A stretch of 64,000 nucleotides of DNA from Alteraurantiacibacter aestuarii (GCF_009827405.1 NZ_WTYY01000004.1:124001-188000); one strand, 5' to 3'; positions 9,560 through 18,453 are shown, counted from the stretch's first letter. Notes: generated by a model not told the origin, from the letters alone. Numbers and translations are program-made.

Positions 9560-11155
9560 ATGAAACATGCTCCCCCGCCCGCCGCTCTGCCCGCTGCTCT
9601 GCCCGCCGCGCTGCCCGTCGCGCTGGCCACCGCATTGCTCGCCGCCAGCGCCCTCATCGCCGTTCCGTTGCAAGCACAGCAGCGCGAGACAATCGTCATT
9701 GCCGATCAACGCATACCCACCAGCGAGATGCGCGCAGATCAGGCCGCGCTCGATGCCAGCACCCAGCTGGAGCGGATTGCGCGCCGTGACGATGCCGGGG
9801 TGATGCTGGCTGCGGTCATCGTGGTCAATCCCGATGCTGGCGAAGCGGCGCGCGCGGCTTCCGCTGGCGATGGCTTGCTTCAGGGCCGCACCGTGCTGGT
9901 GAAGGACAATATCGAAACGCGTGAATTCCCCACCACCGCCGGGTCGCTGGCCCTGGCAAACAACAACACTGGCCGCGATGCTCCATTGATCGCCAATCTG
10001 CGCCGCGCGGGCGGGGTGGTGCTGGGCAAGACCAACCTGTCCGAATGGGCCAATATTCGCAGCACCACCTCCTCCAGCGGGTGGAGCGCGGTGGGCGGGC
10101 AGACGCGCAATCCGCATGCGACTGACCGCAACACCTGCGGATCATCCGCGGGCAGCGGCGCGGCGGTGGCGGCGGGCTTTTCCTGGGCGGCCATCGGCAC
10201 GGAGACCGACGGATCGATCACCTGCCCGGCCAGCGTAAACGGCATTGTCGGCTTCAAGCCCACCGTGGGCATGGTCAGCCGCACCCATGTGGTGCCGATC
10301 AGCCACTCGCAGGACACCGCAGGACCAATGGCCAGCAATGTCCGCGATGCAGCGCTGCTGCTGGCCGCGATTGCCGGCAGTGATCCGCTCGATCCCGCAA
10401 CGCAGGATGCGGATGAGCATGTCACCGATTTCACTCAGGGCCTGCAAACCGCATCCCTCCAGGGCGTGCGGCTGGGCGTGATGCGCAACCAGATTGGCGG
10501 CAATGCGGCGGTTGCGGCGGTGTTCGAACAGGCATTGCGCGATCTGGAAGCGGCGGGCGCAGTGCTGGTGGACGTGGATTTCACGCCCGATGAAAGCATG
10601 GGGATGAATGAATATGGCGTGCTGCTGTATGAGCTGCGCGAGGATCTGAACGCCTATCTGCAAGGCTCGCCTGCCGATATTCCGGTGCGCTCGCTGGCCG
10701 ATGTGATCGCCTTCAACACCGCCCATGCCGATCAGGAATTGCGCTGGTTCGGGCAGGACATCTTCGAACTTTCGGAACAGACCACGGACCGCGCGGCCTA
10801 TGAGGCGGCGCGTGCAACCAGCTTCAATCTGGCTGGCCCTGAAGGGATAGACCGGCTGCTGGCGCAGCATGATGTCGCCTTCCTGATCGCCCCCACCGAA
10901 GGCCCTGCATGGCCGATCGACCTGGTGCTTGGAGACCATTTCGCGCCCGGAATTGGCGCGGGCAGCCTGGCCGCAATCGCCGGATATCCGCACCTGACCG
11001 TGCCGATGGGCGCTGTGGAGCGGCTCCCGGTGGGCCTGTCCTTCATCGGCGCAAAATGGCGCGATGCCGCGGTTTTGCAGGCGGGTGCGGCCTATGAAAG
11101 GGCGCGCAGCGTTACCCTGCCGCAGCCTTCTTTTCAGCCCTGGCAGCCAAACTGA
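9560..11155 (+). CDS. Secreted amidase-signature-family hydrolase
   Basis: Amidase-signature enzymes hydrolyse amide bonds with a Ser-cisSer-Lys triad. ATG 9560 is preceded by AGGAAAG and gives 531 residues with a cleavable signal peptide (ALATALLAASALIAVPLQAQQ); the frame continues upstream to 9509 but overlaps the receptor gene. Triad residues are visible: Lys in LVKDNIE (about 115), Ser in CGSSAGSGAAV (about 195) and the nucleophile in GTETDGSITCPAS (about 219). Export to the periplasm sets it apart from GatA at 38757. Its place between two related receptors suggests it processes an imported amide-containing compound or peptide; the substrate is unknown. Confidence 0.9.
   Translation: MKHAPPPAALPAALPAALPVALATALLAASALIAVPLQAQQRETIVIADQRIPTSEMRADQAALDASTQLERIARRDDAGVMLAAVIVVNPDAGEAARAASAGDGLLQGRTVLVKDNIETREFPTTAGSLALANNNTGRDAPLIANLRRAGGVVLGKTNLSEWANIRSTTSSSGWSAVGGQTRNPHATDRNTCGSSAGSGAAVAAGFSWAAIGTETDGSITCPASVNGIVGFKPTVGMVSRTHVVPISHSQDTAGPMASNVRDAALLLAAIAGSDPLDPATQDADEHVTDFTQGLQTASLQGVRLGVMRNQIGGNAAVAAVFEQALRDLEAAGAVLVDVDFTPDESMGMNEYGVLLYELREDLNAYLQGSPADIPVRSLADVIAFNTAHADQELRWFGQDIFELSEQTTDRAAYEAARATSFNLAGPEGIDRLLAQHDVAFLIAPTEGPAWPIDLVLGDHFAPGIGAGSLAAIAGYPHLTVPMGAVERLPVGLSFIGAKWRDAAVLQAGAAYERARSVTLPQPSFQPWQPN
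9581..9616 (+). repeat. Three 12-bp tandem repeats in the amidase signal peptide
   Basis: Degenerate units of the type GCCGCTCTGCCC encode an Ala-Ala-Leu-Pro repeat within the signal peptide hydrophobic region. The unit length is the same as in the neighbouring receptor gene, but the sequence differs. Confidence 0.65.
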
Positions 11156-11188
11156 GCGACACAGTTTGATACATTTGCTATGTTGTTC

Positions 11189-11219
11189 GTCCAGTTGATT
11201 GCGTCTAGCGAAACTGGAC
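11189..11219. promoter_or_regulatory. 8-bp inverted repeat upstream of the second receptor gene
   Basis: GTCCAGTT (11189-11196) and AACTGGAC (11212-11219), 15 bases apart, 26 bases before the TTG start at 11245. It may be an operator or a leader hairpin. The sequence differs from the repeat upstream of the first receptor. Confidence 0.35.
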
Positions 11220-11244
11220 ATAATCAACGGATGGATCTGCGCGC

Positions 11245-13389
11245 TTGCAATTGTTGTTGAGGGATGCCGGGCGCTTCGCCCTTGCTGCTGCGCTTTTGTG
11301 CGCGGCCAATCCCGCGTGGGCGCAGGAAGAAGACACGGCCATTCCCGGTGAACTGCTCGCCGGGCCGAGCGAGCAGCCCGTTGCCGCAGAGCAGAACTTC
11401 CCGCTTTCCAACGCGCCGCGTGTCTATGTCCCGGAAGACTTCGCGCGTTTCGCCCCGCGCACAGCGCTCAACCTGATCGAACAGATACCCGGCTTCAATG
11501 TCGAAGGGGGCGGCGGCGGCTTCAATGGCGGCGGACGCGGCTTTGGCGAGGCATCGGGCAATCTGCTGATCAACGGGGACCGGATTTCCAGCAAATCCAC
11601 CAGCACGCGCGATGAACTGTCGCGCATCCCGGTCAGCAATGTGGTGCGGATCGAGATTGTCGATGGCGCGTCGCTGGAAATTCCCGGCCTGTCTGGCCAG
11701 GTGGCCAATGTCATCGTGCGCACGGGCAGCATGTCGGGCCAGTTTTCCTGGCGCCCGCAGATTTCCACCGGACCCGCGCCTGTTGGCTGGAGCGAGGGCA
11801 ATATCTCGGTGCGCGGCTCCGCAAGCGGGGTGAATTATTCGCTCGCCTTCAACAGCGGCGGCTTCATCCGTGGGTCGGAAGGCCCCTCCATTTTCACCGA
11901 CAGTGCAGGCGTGGTGGATGAGCGGTTCAACACGCAATCGGCGGACTTCAAGCGCCCCTCGCTGACCGGCAGCTTTGCCTTCGAGATTGCGCCCGAGGTC
12001 AAGGTCAACCTGAACCTCTCGGGCGGGCTTACCATTTTCCGGTCTGATGAGGAGGAGCGCCGCACCGCGCTCAATCCGCTGCCGACATTCTTTGAGCGGT
12101 TCCGCTCCACCAATGATCAGCATTCCTACGAGATCGGCGGCGATATCGAGTTCCCGCTCGGCCCCGGCAAGCTCAAGCTGATCGCTCTGGAGAGCTACGA
12201 GCACGGCAATTTCAAGACAAGTTCGCTGCTCGACCTGGGCACTGCGCCCACCAGCGGCAGCAGGTACGAGCGGTTGAGCGACACGGGCGAACGGATCGCG
12301 CGGGCCGAATACAGCTGGGGAATGCTGAACGGCGACTGGCAGATTTCGGGCGAAGCGGCGTTCAACCGGCTCGACAATGTCGCCAGCCTGTTCGGCTATA
12401 ACGCCATCACCGACGAGTTCTTCCAGATTCCCTTCCCCGCGGGGACCGGCGGCGTGCGCGAGGAGCGGTTCGAATCGATCCTCAGCTACTCCACCTCGCT
12501 GACCGAGGGGCTGTCGCTGCAACTGGCGGCGGGCGGCGAATATTCAAAGATCTCACAGACCGGCGTCAATGCCCTGTCGCGCACGTTCCAGCGGCCCAAG
12601 GGCACGGTTTCGCTGTCCTGGGCGGCGGCAGACGGGCTGGACATCAGTCTGAAAGTTGCGCGCCGCGTGGGACAGCTCAATTTTGGTGACTTCCTCGCCA
12701 GCGTCAATCTGACCGATGAAAACCAGAGCACCGGCAACAACCAGCTGCGCCCGCAGCAGAGCTGGGAAACCGAGCTGGAAGTGTCCAGGAACTTCGGGCG
12801 CTGGGGTTCGGCCACGCTGACGCTGTTCGATCACCGGATAGAGGACTTCCTGACCATCATCCCCACCATTGGCGGCGGGGAATCGAGCGGCAATATCGAC
12901 AGTGCACACCGCCGGGGCCTGCGTCTGAACGGTACGCTTCAGATGGAGGCACTGGGCTGGCGCGGTGCCCAGCTGGACGTGCGCATCAGCGCCGAGGATT
13001 CCAACCTGCTGGATCCGGTCACCTTCCTGCCCCGCCGTTTCGACCGCAATTCCCCGTTCGAGATTCGCCTCGATTTTCGTCATGACGTGCCCGATACCGA
13101 TTGGGCCTGGGGCGTGGAATTCCGCGATACCAGCAGCGCGCTCGGCTATCGCCTGAGGGAAGTCACGCTGGATTATAATGTCGCCACTTTCGGGGCGATC
13201 TTTGTCGAGAACAAGGATGTGCTGGGCCTGACCATCAGGGGCCGCGTGGGCAATATTTTCAATGGCCGCAACGTGCTGCAACGCACGATCTACAGCGGCC
13301 CGCGCAACACCGCACCGGTGCTGTTCAGCGAAGACCGGCGGCTGGCCATCGGCCAGGTATTCAATCTCAGCGTTTCAGGAAGTTTCTGA
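11245..13389 (+). CDS. TonB-dependent receptor-like outer membrane protein (second paralogue)
   Basis: Probable TonB-dependent outer membrane transporter, 714 residues from a TTG start; the ATG at 11231 is out of frame and stops at once. The signal peptide RFALAAALLCAANPAWAQE is clear. The plug begins [19 protein letters not shown] and carries IPGF, a Gly-rich insert, GDRISSKS and RIEIVDGASLEIPGLSG, matching the protein at 7366-9519 block by block; later shared blocks include [17 protein letters not shown] and LSLQ with GGEYS. The C-terminus is GSF. The two look like a duplication around the amidase gene. Neither has an obvious TonB box. The bidirectional terminator at 13428 ends this transcript. 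Confidence 0.88.
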   Translation: MQLLLRDAGRFALAAALLCAANPAWAQEEDTAIPGELLAGPSEQPVAAEQNFPLSNAPRVYVPEDFARFAPRTALNLIEQIPGFNVEGGGGGFNGGGRGFGEASGNLLINGDRISSKSTSTRDELSRIPVSNVVRIEIVDGASLEIPGLSGQVANVIVRTGSMSGQFSWRPQISTGPAPVGWSEGNISVRGSASGVNYSLAFNSGGFIRGSEGPSIFTDSAGVVDERFNTQSADFKRPSLTGSFAFEIAPEVKVNLNLSGGLTIFRSDEEERRTALNPLPTFFERFRSTNDQHSYEIGGDIEFPLGPGKLKLIALESYEHGNFKTSSLLDLGTAPTSGSRYERLSDTGERIARAEYSWGMLNGDWQISGEAAFNRLDNVASLFGYNAITDEFFQIPFPAGTGGVREERFESILSYSTSLTEGLSLQLAAGGEYSKISQTGVNALSRTFQRPKGTVSLSWAAADGLDISLKVARRVGQLNFGDFLASVNLTDENQSTGNNQLRPQQSWETELEVSRNFGRWGSATLTLFDHRIEDFLTIIPTIGGGESSGNIDSAHRRGLRLNGTLQMEALGWRGAQLDVRISAEDSNLLDPVTFLPRRFDRNSPFEIRLDFRHDVPDTDWAWGVEFRDTSSALGYRLREVTLDYNVATFGAIFVENKDVLGLTIRGRVGNIFNGRNVLQRTIYSGPRNTAPVLFSEDRRLAIGQVFNLSVSGSF

Positions 13390-13427
13390 GCGGCCAGTCC
13401 TCCCCACAAGACTCGCATGCCGCAATA

Positions 13428-13469
13428 GAAAAGGCGGCCCCGCCATCTGGCAGGGCCGCCCTCTTTTTG
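13428..13469. terminator. Bidirectional terminator between the receptor gene and tig
   Basis: Arms GGCGGCCC (13433-13440) and GGGCCGCC (13453-13460) pair perfectly, with CTCTTTTT on the plus side and a run of four T followed by CTATT on the minus side. It serves both convergent genes. Confidence 0.85.
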
Positions 13470-13497
13470 TCTGGGCCGAAGCCGACTGCAGCTGGGT

Positions 13498-15066
13498 CTA
13501 GGCCTTCTTTGCCGGAGCTTTCTTGGCCGGAGCCTTCTTCGCAGGTGCCTTCTTGGCAGCGGGCTTCTTCTCCGCGGCAGGCTTTGCTGCTTCCTTGGCC
13601 GGAGCCTTCTTGGCAGGGGCCTTCTTTGCGGCGGGCTTGGCTTCTGCCTTCTCCGCAGCCGGCTTTGCCTCTGCCTTCTTGGCGGGAGCCTTCTTGGCCG
13701 GTGCCTTCTTCTTGGCAGCAGGCTTGGCGGCGGTGGATTCCTCCGCCTCGATCGCGGCTTCCAGTTCCTCGCGAGTCACTTCGCGCTCGGTCACTTCGGC
13801 CTTGTCGAACAGGAAATCGACCACCTTGTCTTCATACAGCGGCGCGCGAAGCTGGGCCTGGGCCATCGGTTCGCTGCGAACATATTCGACAAAGCGCTCA
13901 CGGTCGGCAGGGCTATACTGCTGCGCGGCCTGCTGGATCAGCATGGACATTTCCTGGTTGGTAACTTCCACGCCATTGGCCTGGCCAATTTCAGACAGCA
14001 ACAGGCCCAGGCGCACACGGCGCACGGCAATGCGGTGGTAATCGTCCTTCTCGGCTTCGATTTCCTTCTGCGCCGTAGCGGGATCTTCTTCCTTGGCGGC
14101 TTCTGCCTGCAGCTGGTTCCAGATCTGTTCGAATTCAGCCTCAACCATGGTTGGCGGCACTTCGAAATCATAATCGGCAGCCAGCGTATCGAGCAGCTGG
14201 CGCTTCATCTGCGTGCGGGTGAGCCCGGCAGTTTCCTGCTCCAGCTGGCCCTTGAGAATTTCCTTGAGCTTGTCGAGACCGTCGAGGCCCAGGCTCTTGG
14301 CGAATTCCTCGTCAATCCTGGTTTCATCTTCGACCTTCACAGCCTGCACCGTCACGGCGAATTGGGCATCCTTGCCCTTCAGGTTTTCGGCCGGATAATC
14401 ATCGGGGAAGGTTACCGTGATGGTCTTCTTGTCACCGGTCTTCACGCCCGTGAGCTGGTCTTCGAAACCGGGGATGAACTGGCCGGAGCCCAGCACCAGC
14501 GGGGTGTTCTCGGCCTTGCCGCCTTCGAATTCCACGCCGTCGATGCTGCCGACGAAATCGATCACGATCTGATCGCCGTCAGCGGCCTTCTTCGTCTTGG
14601 CGGCGTCCTTGTAGCTCTTCTGACCCTCGGCCAGACGCGCCAGCGCCGCATCCAGGTCCGCATCGCTGACCGGAACGTTGAGCTTTTCCAGCTTCAGGCC
14701 ATCGATGGAGGGCACCTCGATATCGGGCAGCACTTCCACTTCGATGGTCAGTTCGGCATCCTTGCCCTGTTCATAGCCTGCGGTCATGTCGACCTTGGGC
14801 TGCAGCGCGGGACGCAGCTTCTTGTCACGGATCAGGCCTTCGACCGATTCGCGCAAAGTGGCGTTCAGTGCATCGGAATGCAGCGCCTCGCCATGCATCT
14901 TGCGGACCAGATTTGCAGGCACCTTGCCGGGGCGGAAGCCGGGCATTTTCACCTGCGGTGCAACCTTCTTCACCTCGGCATCGATGCGGGCATCGATATC
15001 CTTGGCCGGAATGGTCAGAGTGTAGGCGCGCTTGAGGCCTTCGTTGGTGGTTTCGACAATTTGCAT
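13498..15066 (-). CDS. tig: Trigger factor with a long Lys/Ala/Pro-rich C-terminal tail
   Basis: Ribosome-bound chaperone and prolyl isomerase that receives nascent chains at the exit tunnel. Residues 1-444 are a standard trigger factor: ribosome-binding signature GFRPGKVP at 43-50, an FKBP-like isomerase domain at roughly 160-245 (DFVGSIDGVEFEGG) and a helical C-domain. Residues about 445-522 are an added low-complexity tail of AKKAP, AEAKP and PAAEKKP repeats, strongly basic and reminiscent of histone-H1-like bacterial proteins. The tail is in frame and ends just before a terminator, so it is a genuine C-terminus. It is on the same strand as clpP and clpX, with a plus-strand block between. 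Confidence 0.96.
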   Translation of the reverse strand: MQIVETTNEGLKRAYTLTIPAKDIDARIDAEVKKVAPQVKMPGFRPGKVPANLVRKMHGEALHSDALNATLRESVEGLIRDKKLRPALQPKVDMTAGYEQGKDAELTIEVEVLPDIEVPSIDGLKLEKLNVPVSDADLDAALARLAEGQKSYKDAAKTKKAADGDQIVIDFVGSIDGVEFEGGKAENTPLVLGSGQFIPGFEDQLTGVKTGDKKTITVTFPDDYPAENLKGKDAQFAVTVQAVKVEDETRIDEEFAKSLGLDGLDKLKEILKGQLEQETAGLTRTQMKRQLLDTLAADYDFEVPPTMVEAEFEQIWNQLQAEAAKEEDPATAQKEIEAEKDDYHRIAVRRVRLGLLLSEIGQANGVEVTNQEMSMLIQQAAQQYSPADRERFVEYVRSEPMAQAQLRAPLYEDKVVDFLFDKAEVTEREVTREELEAAIEAEESTAAKPAAKKKAPAKKAPAKKAEAKPAAEKAEAKPAAKKAPAKKAPAKEAAKPAAEKKPAAKKAPAKKAPAKKAPAKKA

Positions 15067-15116
15067 TTACCCGTGCCTTTTCAATAATCTTGCCTTGCCC
15101 AGATCGCTGAAGGAAC

Positions 15117-15201
15117 TGGTGCGGGCGAAGGGACTCGAACCCCCACATCTTTCGATACTGGTACCTAAAACCAGCGCGTCTACCAATTCCGCCACGCCCG
15201 C
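15117..15201 (-). tRNA. tRNA-Leu (anticodon UAG)
   Basis: Minus strand. Acceptor arms GCGGGCG and CGCCCGC pair over seven positions; the anticodon stem CTGGT/ACCAG encloses loop TTTAGGT with anticodon TAG; a long type-II variable arm and the T-loop GGTTCGAGTCC are present. The 3' ACCA is encoded (15120-15117). It reads CUA-family leucine codons. It lies 50 bases upstream of tig on the same strand. Confidence 0.95.
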
Positions 15202-15366
15202 GGCCCGACGAATTCGCTCAGGCATGCGCCTGACAAACAGGCATGCGCCCTTATATTTGCTAAGCACAAAGGGCAAGCGGCACGAGCGTGCAAAATGGCT
15301 TAATCTGCATATCATGCGATGAAGTGTGATTGATTTTCCCGCCATTGCGTGGCTAAGCGCGCAACC

Positions 15367-15651
15367 ATGAGCGACAAAACCGAACAAGACACACCGCCCG
15401 ATCACCTGGCAATCCACCCCTCCAGCGAATTCTTCGATGCTGACAAGCTGCAACGCGGCGTGGGCATCAGGTTCAAGGACCGGGTGCGCACCGATATTGA
15501 GGAATATTGCATTTCCGAAGGCTGGGTGCGCGTGCAGGCGGGCAAGACGATGGACCGCAAGGGCCGTCCGCTGACGATCAAGCTGAATGGCCCGGTGGAA
15601 GCCTGGTATGAAGACCTGGGCGACGAACCGCCGGTCAACAAGAAGGGCTAA
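15367..15651 (+). CDS. DUF3297 family small protein
   Basis: A 94-residue, soluble, charged protein of unknown function that resembles the DUF3297 family (HPSSEFFDADKLQRGVGIRF, then GRPLTIKLNGPVEAWYEDL). The start at ATG 15367 is preferred over an in-frame GTG at 15349, which would add six residues without similarity. No signal peptide, membrane helix or catalytic motif can be seen. It stands alone between the tRNA and nhaA; the 165 bases upstream hold its promoter but nothing else that I recognise. Family call by eye. Confidence 0.85.
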   Translation: MSDKTEQDTPPDHLAIHPSSEFFDADKLQRGVGIRFKDRVRTDIEEYCISEGWVRVQAGKTMDRKGRPLTIKLNGPVEAWYEDLGDEPPVNKKG

Positions 15652-15671
15652 GGCCCGCCGCGCAGGCCGTT

Positions 15672-15727
15672 CCTCACACAACTGACCTTACACCACCGGC
15701 CTCACACGACTGGCCTCACACGACTGG
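15672..15727. repeat. Four 14-bp tandem repeats overlapping the nhaA 3' end
   Basis: Plus-strand units start at 15672, 15686, 15700 and 15714. The last two are identical (CCTCACACGACTGG); the first two are diverged copies. The last unit contains the nhaA stop codon and its last three codons, so the array looks like repeated duplication of the gene's end into the intergenic space. Confidence 0.8.
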
Positions 15728-16930
15728 ATCGTAGGGATCGTCTTTCTCGTCCGGATGGGTGGTGGTCATGCGCAGCACGATATAGCCCAGTATGGCCGAG
15801 ATCAGCGAGCCGGTGAGAATGCCGATCTTCGCCTCGTCTATCAGCAGGCGATATTGCGGGAAGGCCAGTTCGCCGATGAACAGCGACATGGTGAAGCCGA
15901 TCCCGCACAAGATGCACACGCCCCACACTTCGGGCCAGCTGCAACCGTCCGGCTTCTTGGCGATGTTGAGCTTGTCGGCCAGATAGACGCAGGTGAAGAT
16001 GCCCACCTGCTTGCCCACCACCAGACCCGATGCCACCGCCAGCGGCAGCGGTGCGAGCAGTTCTGGCAGACCCATGCCCGCCAGCGCCACGCCGGCATTG
16101 GCAAAGCCGAACAGCGGCACCACCAGATAGGCGTTCCAGCCCACCAGCCCGTGTTCGATATTTTCCAGCAGGCTGTTGCCGTCGCGCCGGTGCATGGGGA
16201 TGGTCAGCGCGGCCAATACGCCAGCGATGGTGGCATGGACGCCTGAATTGAGGACGCAGTACCACAGCACGATGGCGGCAAAGATATAGGGCCAGATCCG
16301 GTCCACCTTGATGCGGTTCATGGCGATCATCGCGCCCAGCACCAGGATCGATCCGATCAGCCAGATCAGCTTGATATTGGCGGTAAAGAACACCGCGATG
16401 ATCATCACCGCGCCGATATCGTCCACGATCGCCACGGTCAGCAGGAACAGCCGCAGGGGCGCAGGAACGCGCGTGCCCAGCAGGCCGACCACGCCCATGG
16501 CAAAGGCGATGTCGGTTGCCGCCGGGATTGCCCAGCCGCGCACCAGATTGGGCTCGCCGCCGGCAATGAGGGTATAGACCAGCGCCGGAGCCGCCATGCC
16601 GGCAATCGCCGCCAGCACCGGCAGCGTGCGCTGCTTGGGATCGGACAGATTGCCGACGATCAGTTCGCGCTTCACTTCCAGCCCGACAACGAAGAAGAAG
16701 ATCGCCATCAGCCCGTCATTGATCCACAGGTGCAGCGTGTTCAGCTTGAAGGTGGCGCTGGGAAACAACTCTCCGTGGAACAGGTGGTGGTAGCTGTCCG
16801 CCACCGCGGAATTGGCCACGAACATGGCCGCCGCGGCAACCGCGATCAGCAGGACGCCTTCGAAGGCATCGCTGATGAACAAGGCCTTGAAGGGCCGGAC
16901 GACTGCTCTGATGATCGGTGTGTTTGCCAT
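15716..16930 (-). CDS. nhaA: Na+/H+ antiporter NhaA
   Basis: Exports Na+ (or Li+) in exchange for protons, for salt and pH homeostasis. The 404-residue protein has about 12 membrane segments. The ion-binding aspartates are present: a DD pair at 170-171 in VAIVDDIGAVMIIA (equivalent to E. coli Asp163/164) and Asp140 in AATDIAFAMGV. The conserved FFFVVGLEVKREL segment is at about 78-90. A marine or saline habitat would fit but is not proven. It is divergent from the glycosyltransferase gene at 17050; the 119 bases between contain no operator that I could recognise. Confidence 0.96.
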   Translation of the reverse strand: MANTPIIRAVVRPFKALFISDAFEGVLLIAVAAAAMFVANSAVADSYHHLFHGELFPSATFKLNTLHLWINDGLMAIFFFVVGLEVKRELIVGNLSDPKQRTLPVLAAIAGMAAPALVYTLIAGGEPNLVRGWAIPAATDIAFAMGVVGLLGTRVPAPLRLFLLTVAIVDDIGAVMIIAVFFTANIKLIWLIGSILVLGAMIAMNRIKVDRIWPYIFAAIVLWYCVLNSGVHATIAGVLAALTIPMHRRDGNSLLENIEHGLVGWNAYLVVPLFGFANAGVALAGMGLPELLAPLPLAVASGLVVGKQVGIFTCVYLADKLNIAKKPDGCSWPEVWGVCILCGIGFTMSLFIGELAFPQYRLLIDEAKIGILTGSLISAILGYIVLRMTTTHPDEKDDPYDPVV

Positions 16931-17049
16931 GTGTATTCGTCTTTTCGCAATTGCGGTAAGGATGCAACCCTCGCCTGACGGATCATTGAGTTTTTTGTCT
17001 GTGATCGATAGGCCTATGAAAAAATACGTAAGACCTTACTGGTGAGTGA

Positions 17050-18453
17050 ATGAATCTGGGGCATTGGACCATCTTGGAATGGCTGGCGGTTGTAGAGCAG
17101 GAGTTACTGCTTTTTGCCGGCATGTTCTTTCTGATCGGGGCGTTGGACGAGCTGGCAGTTGACGGACTGTGGGCCTGGCTGCGGCTGACTGGCCGCAACC
17201 GCAGCCTCAATCTGGTGCGCGAGGATGTGCGCACGCGCCGGTTGAACGGTCATGCAGCCGTCTTCATTCCCGCCTGGAAGGAAGAGAGCGTGATCGAACA
17301 CACGATCACCCATGCTCTCAGGGCCTGGTCGCACACCGAATATGTGATTTATGTCGGCTGTTATCGCAACGATATGGCCACACTGGAAGCCGCCATGCGC
17401 GGTGCCGGCAACGATCGCCGCGTGCGCATTGTGGTGCATGATTGCGATGGCCCCTCGACCAAGGCCGATTGCCTCAATCGCCTGTATGCCGCGATGGAGA
17501 TGGACGAACAGCGCAGCGGCCAGGATGTGCGCATGGTCCTGCTGCACGATGCAGAAGACATGGTCGATCCCGCGGAAATGGGCCTGATGGACAAGGCGAT
17601 TGAGCGCTTTGAATTCGTCCAGATCCCGGTCCTGCCTCTGCCGCAGAAGGAATCGCGCTGGATCGGCAGCCATTATTGCGAGGAATTTGCCGAGGCGCAT
17701 GGCAAGACCATGGTGGTGCGCGATGCCATGGGGGCCTGCCTGCCGGCCGCAGGCGTGGGCTGTGCGCTTGATCGCGGCATGCTGCGGGACATGGCTCACC
17801 TGCAGGACGCCAATGCACCCTTTTCCGTCGAATCGCTGACCGAGGATTATGAGCTGGGCATGCGCATAGAGGCGGCGGGCGGTCGTTCCCGCTTCCTGCG
17901 CGTGCGCGGCGATGATGGCGAGCTGGTGGCGACGCGGGCCTTTTTCCCTTCCCGGATCGATTCCTGCGTGCGCCAGAAATCGCGCTGGGTCCATGGCATT
18001 GCGCTGCAGGGGTGGGACCGTCTGGGCTGGGAAGGCGGCCTGACCGAACGCTGGATGCGGCTGCGTGACCGGCGCGGGCCGATGGCCGCTGTGGTGCTGG
18101 CCTGCGGATATGCCTTCTTCATTCTGGCGGGTCTGTTCTTTGTCCTGGGCGAACTGGGTGTCGAGCGTCCGTGGCAGACCGATCCGCTGCTCAGCATGCT
18201 GATTGTCGCCAATCTTGCGAGCTTTGTCTGGCGGGCGCTGGTGCGCTTTGCCTTTACCGCCCGCGAATATGGCCCGGTTGAGGGGCTGCGCGCCATCCTG
18301 CGCATTCCGGTGACCAATGTGATCGCGATCATGGCCGGGCGCAGGGCAATCGTGGCCTATGCCCGCACGCTGCGCGGTGGCGAGGTGTTGTGGGAAAAGA
18401 CCCATCACGAACTGCATCCCGCCGCGACATTGCGTGAAGTCCCGACAACATGA
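17050..18453 (+). CDS. NfrB-like inner-membrane family 2 glycosyltransferase
   Basis: Processive-type GT2 enzyme resembling the N-terminal part of NfrB, the E. coli protein needed for phage N4 adsorption and for a surface glycan. The protein has 467 residues: an N-terminal membrane helix (about 15-35), the GT2 domain with VFIPAWKEESVIE, the metal-site-like HDAED (166-170), TEDYELG (264-270) and RQKSRWVHG (298-306), then three C-terminal membrane helices. E. coli NfrB is much longer and carries a C-terminal MshEN c-di-GMP-binding domain; that part is absent here. It overlaps the next gene by four bases (ATGA), so the two are probably co-translated. Role in a surface polysaccharide is inferred. 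Confidence 0.82.
   Translation: MNLGHWTILEWLAVVEQELLLFAGMFFLIGALDELAVDGLWAWLRLTGRNRSLNLVREDVRTRRLNGHAAVFIPAWKEESVIEHTITHALRAWSHTEYVIYVGCYRNDMATLEAAMRGAGNDRRVRIVVHDCDGPSTKADCLNRLYAAMEMDEQRSGQDVRMVLLHDAEDMVDPAEMGLMDKAIERFEFVQIPVLPLPQKESRWIGSHYCEEFAEAHGKTMVVRDAMGACLPAAGVGCALDRGMLRDMAHLQDANAPFSVESLTEDYELGMRIEAAGGRSRFLRVRGDDGELVATRAFFPSRIDSCVRQKSRWVHGIALQGWDRLGWEGGLTERWMRLRDRRGPMAAVVLACGYAFFILAGLFFVLGELGVERPWQTDPLLSMLIVANLASFVWRALVRFAFTAREYGPVEGLRAILRIPVTNVIAIMAGRRAIVAYARTLRGGEVLWEKTHHELHPAATLREVPTT

Noticed and set aside
9560-11155. Second GatA copy
   Set aside because: It has a signal peptide and diverged motifs, so it is a secreted amidase and not the tRNA-dependent amidotransferase subunit.
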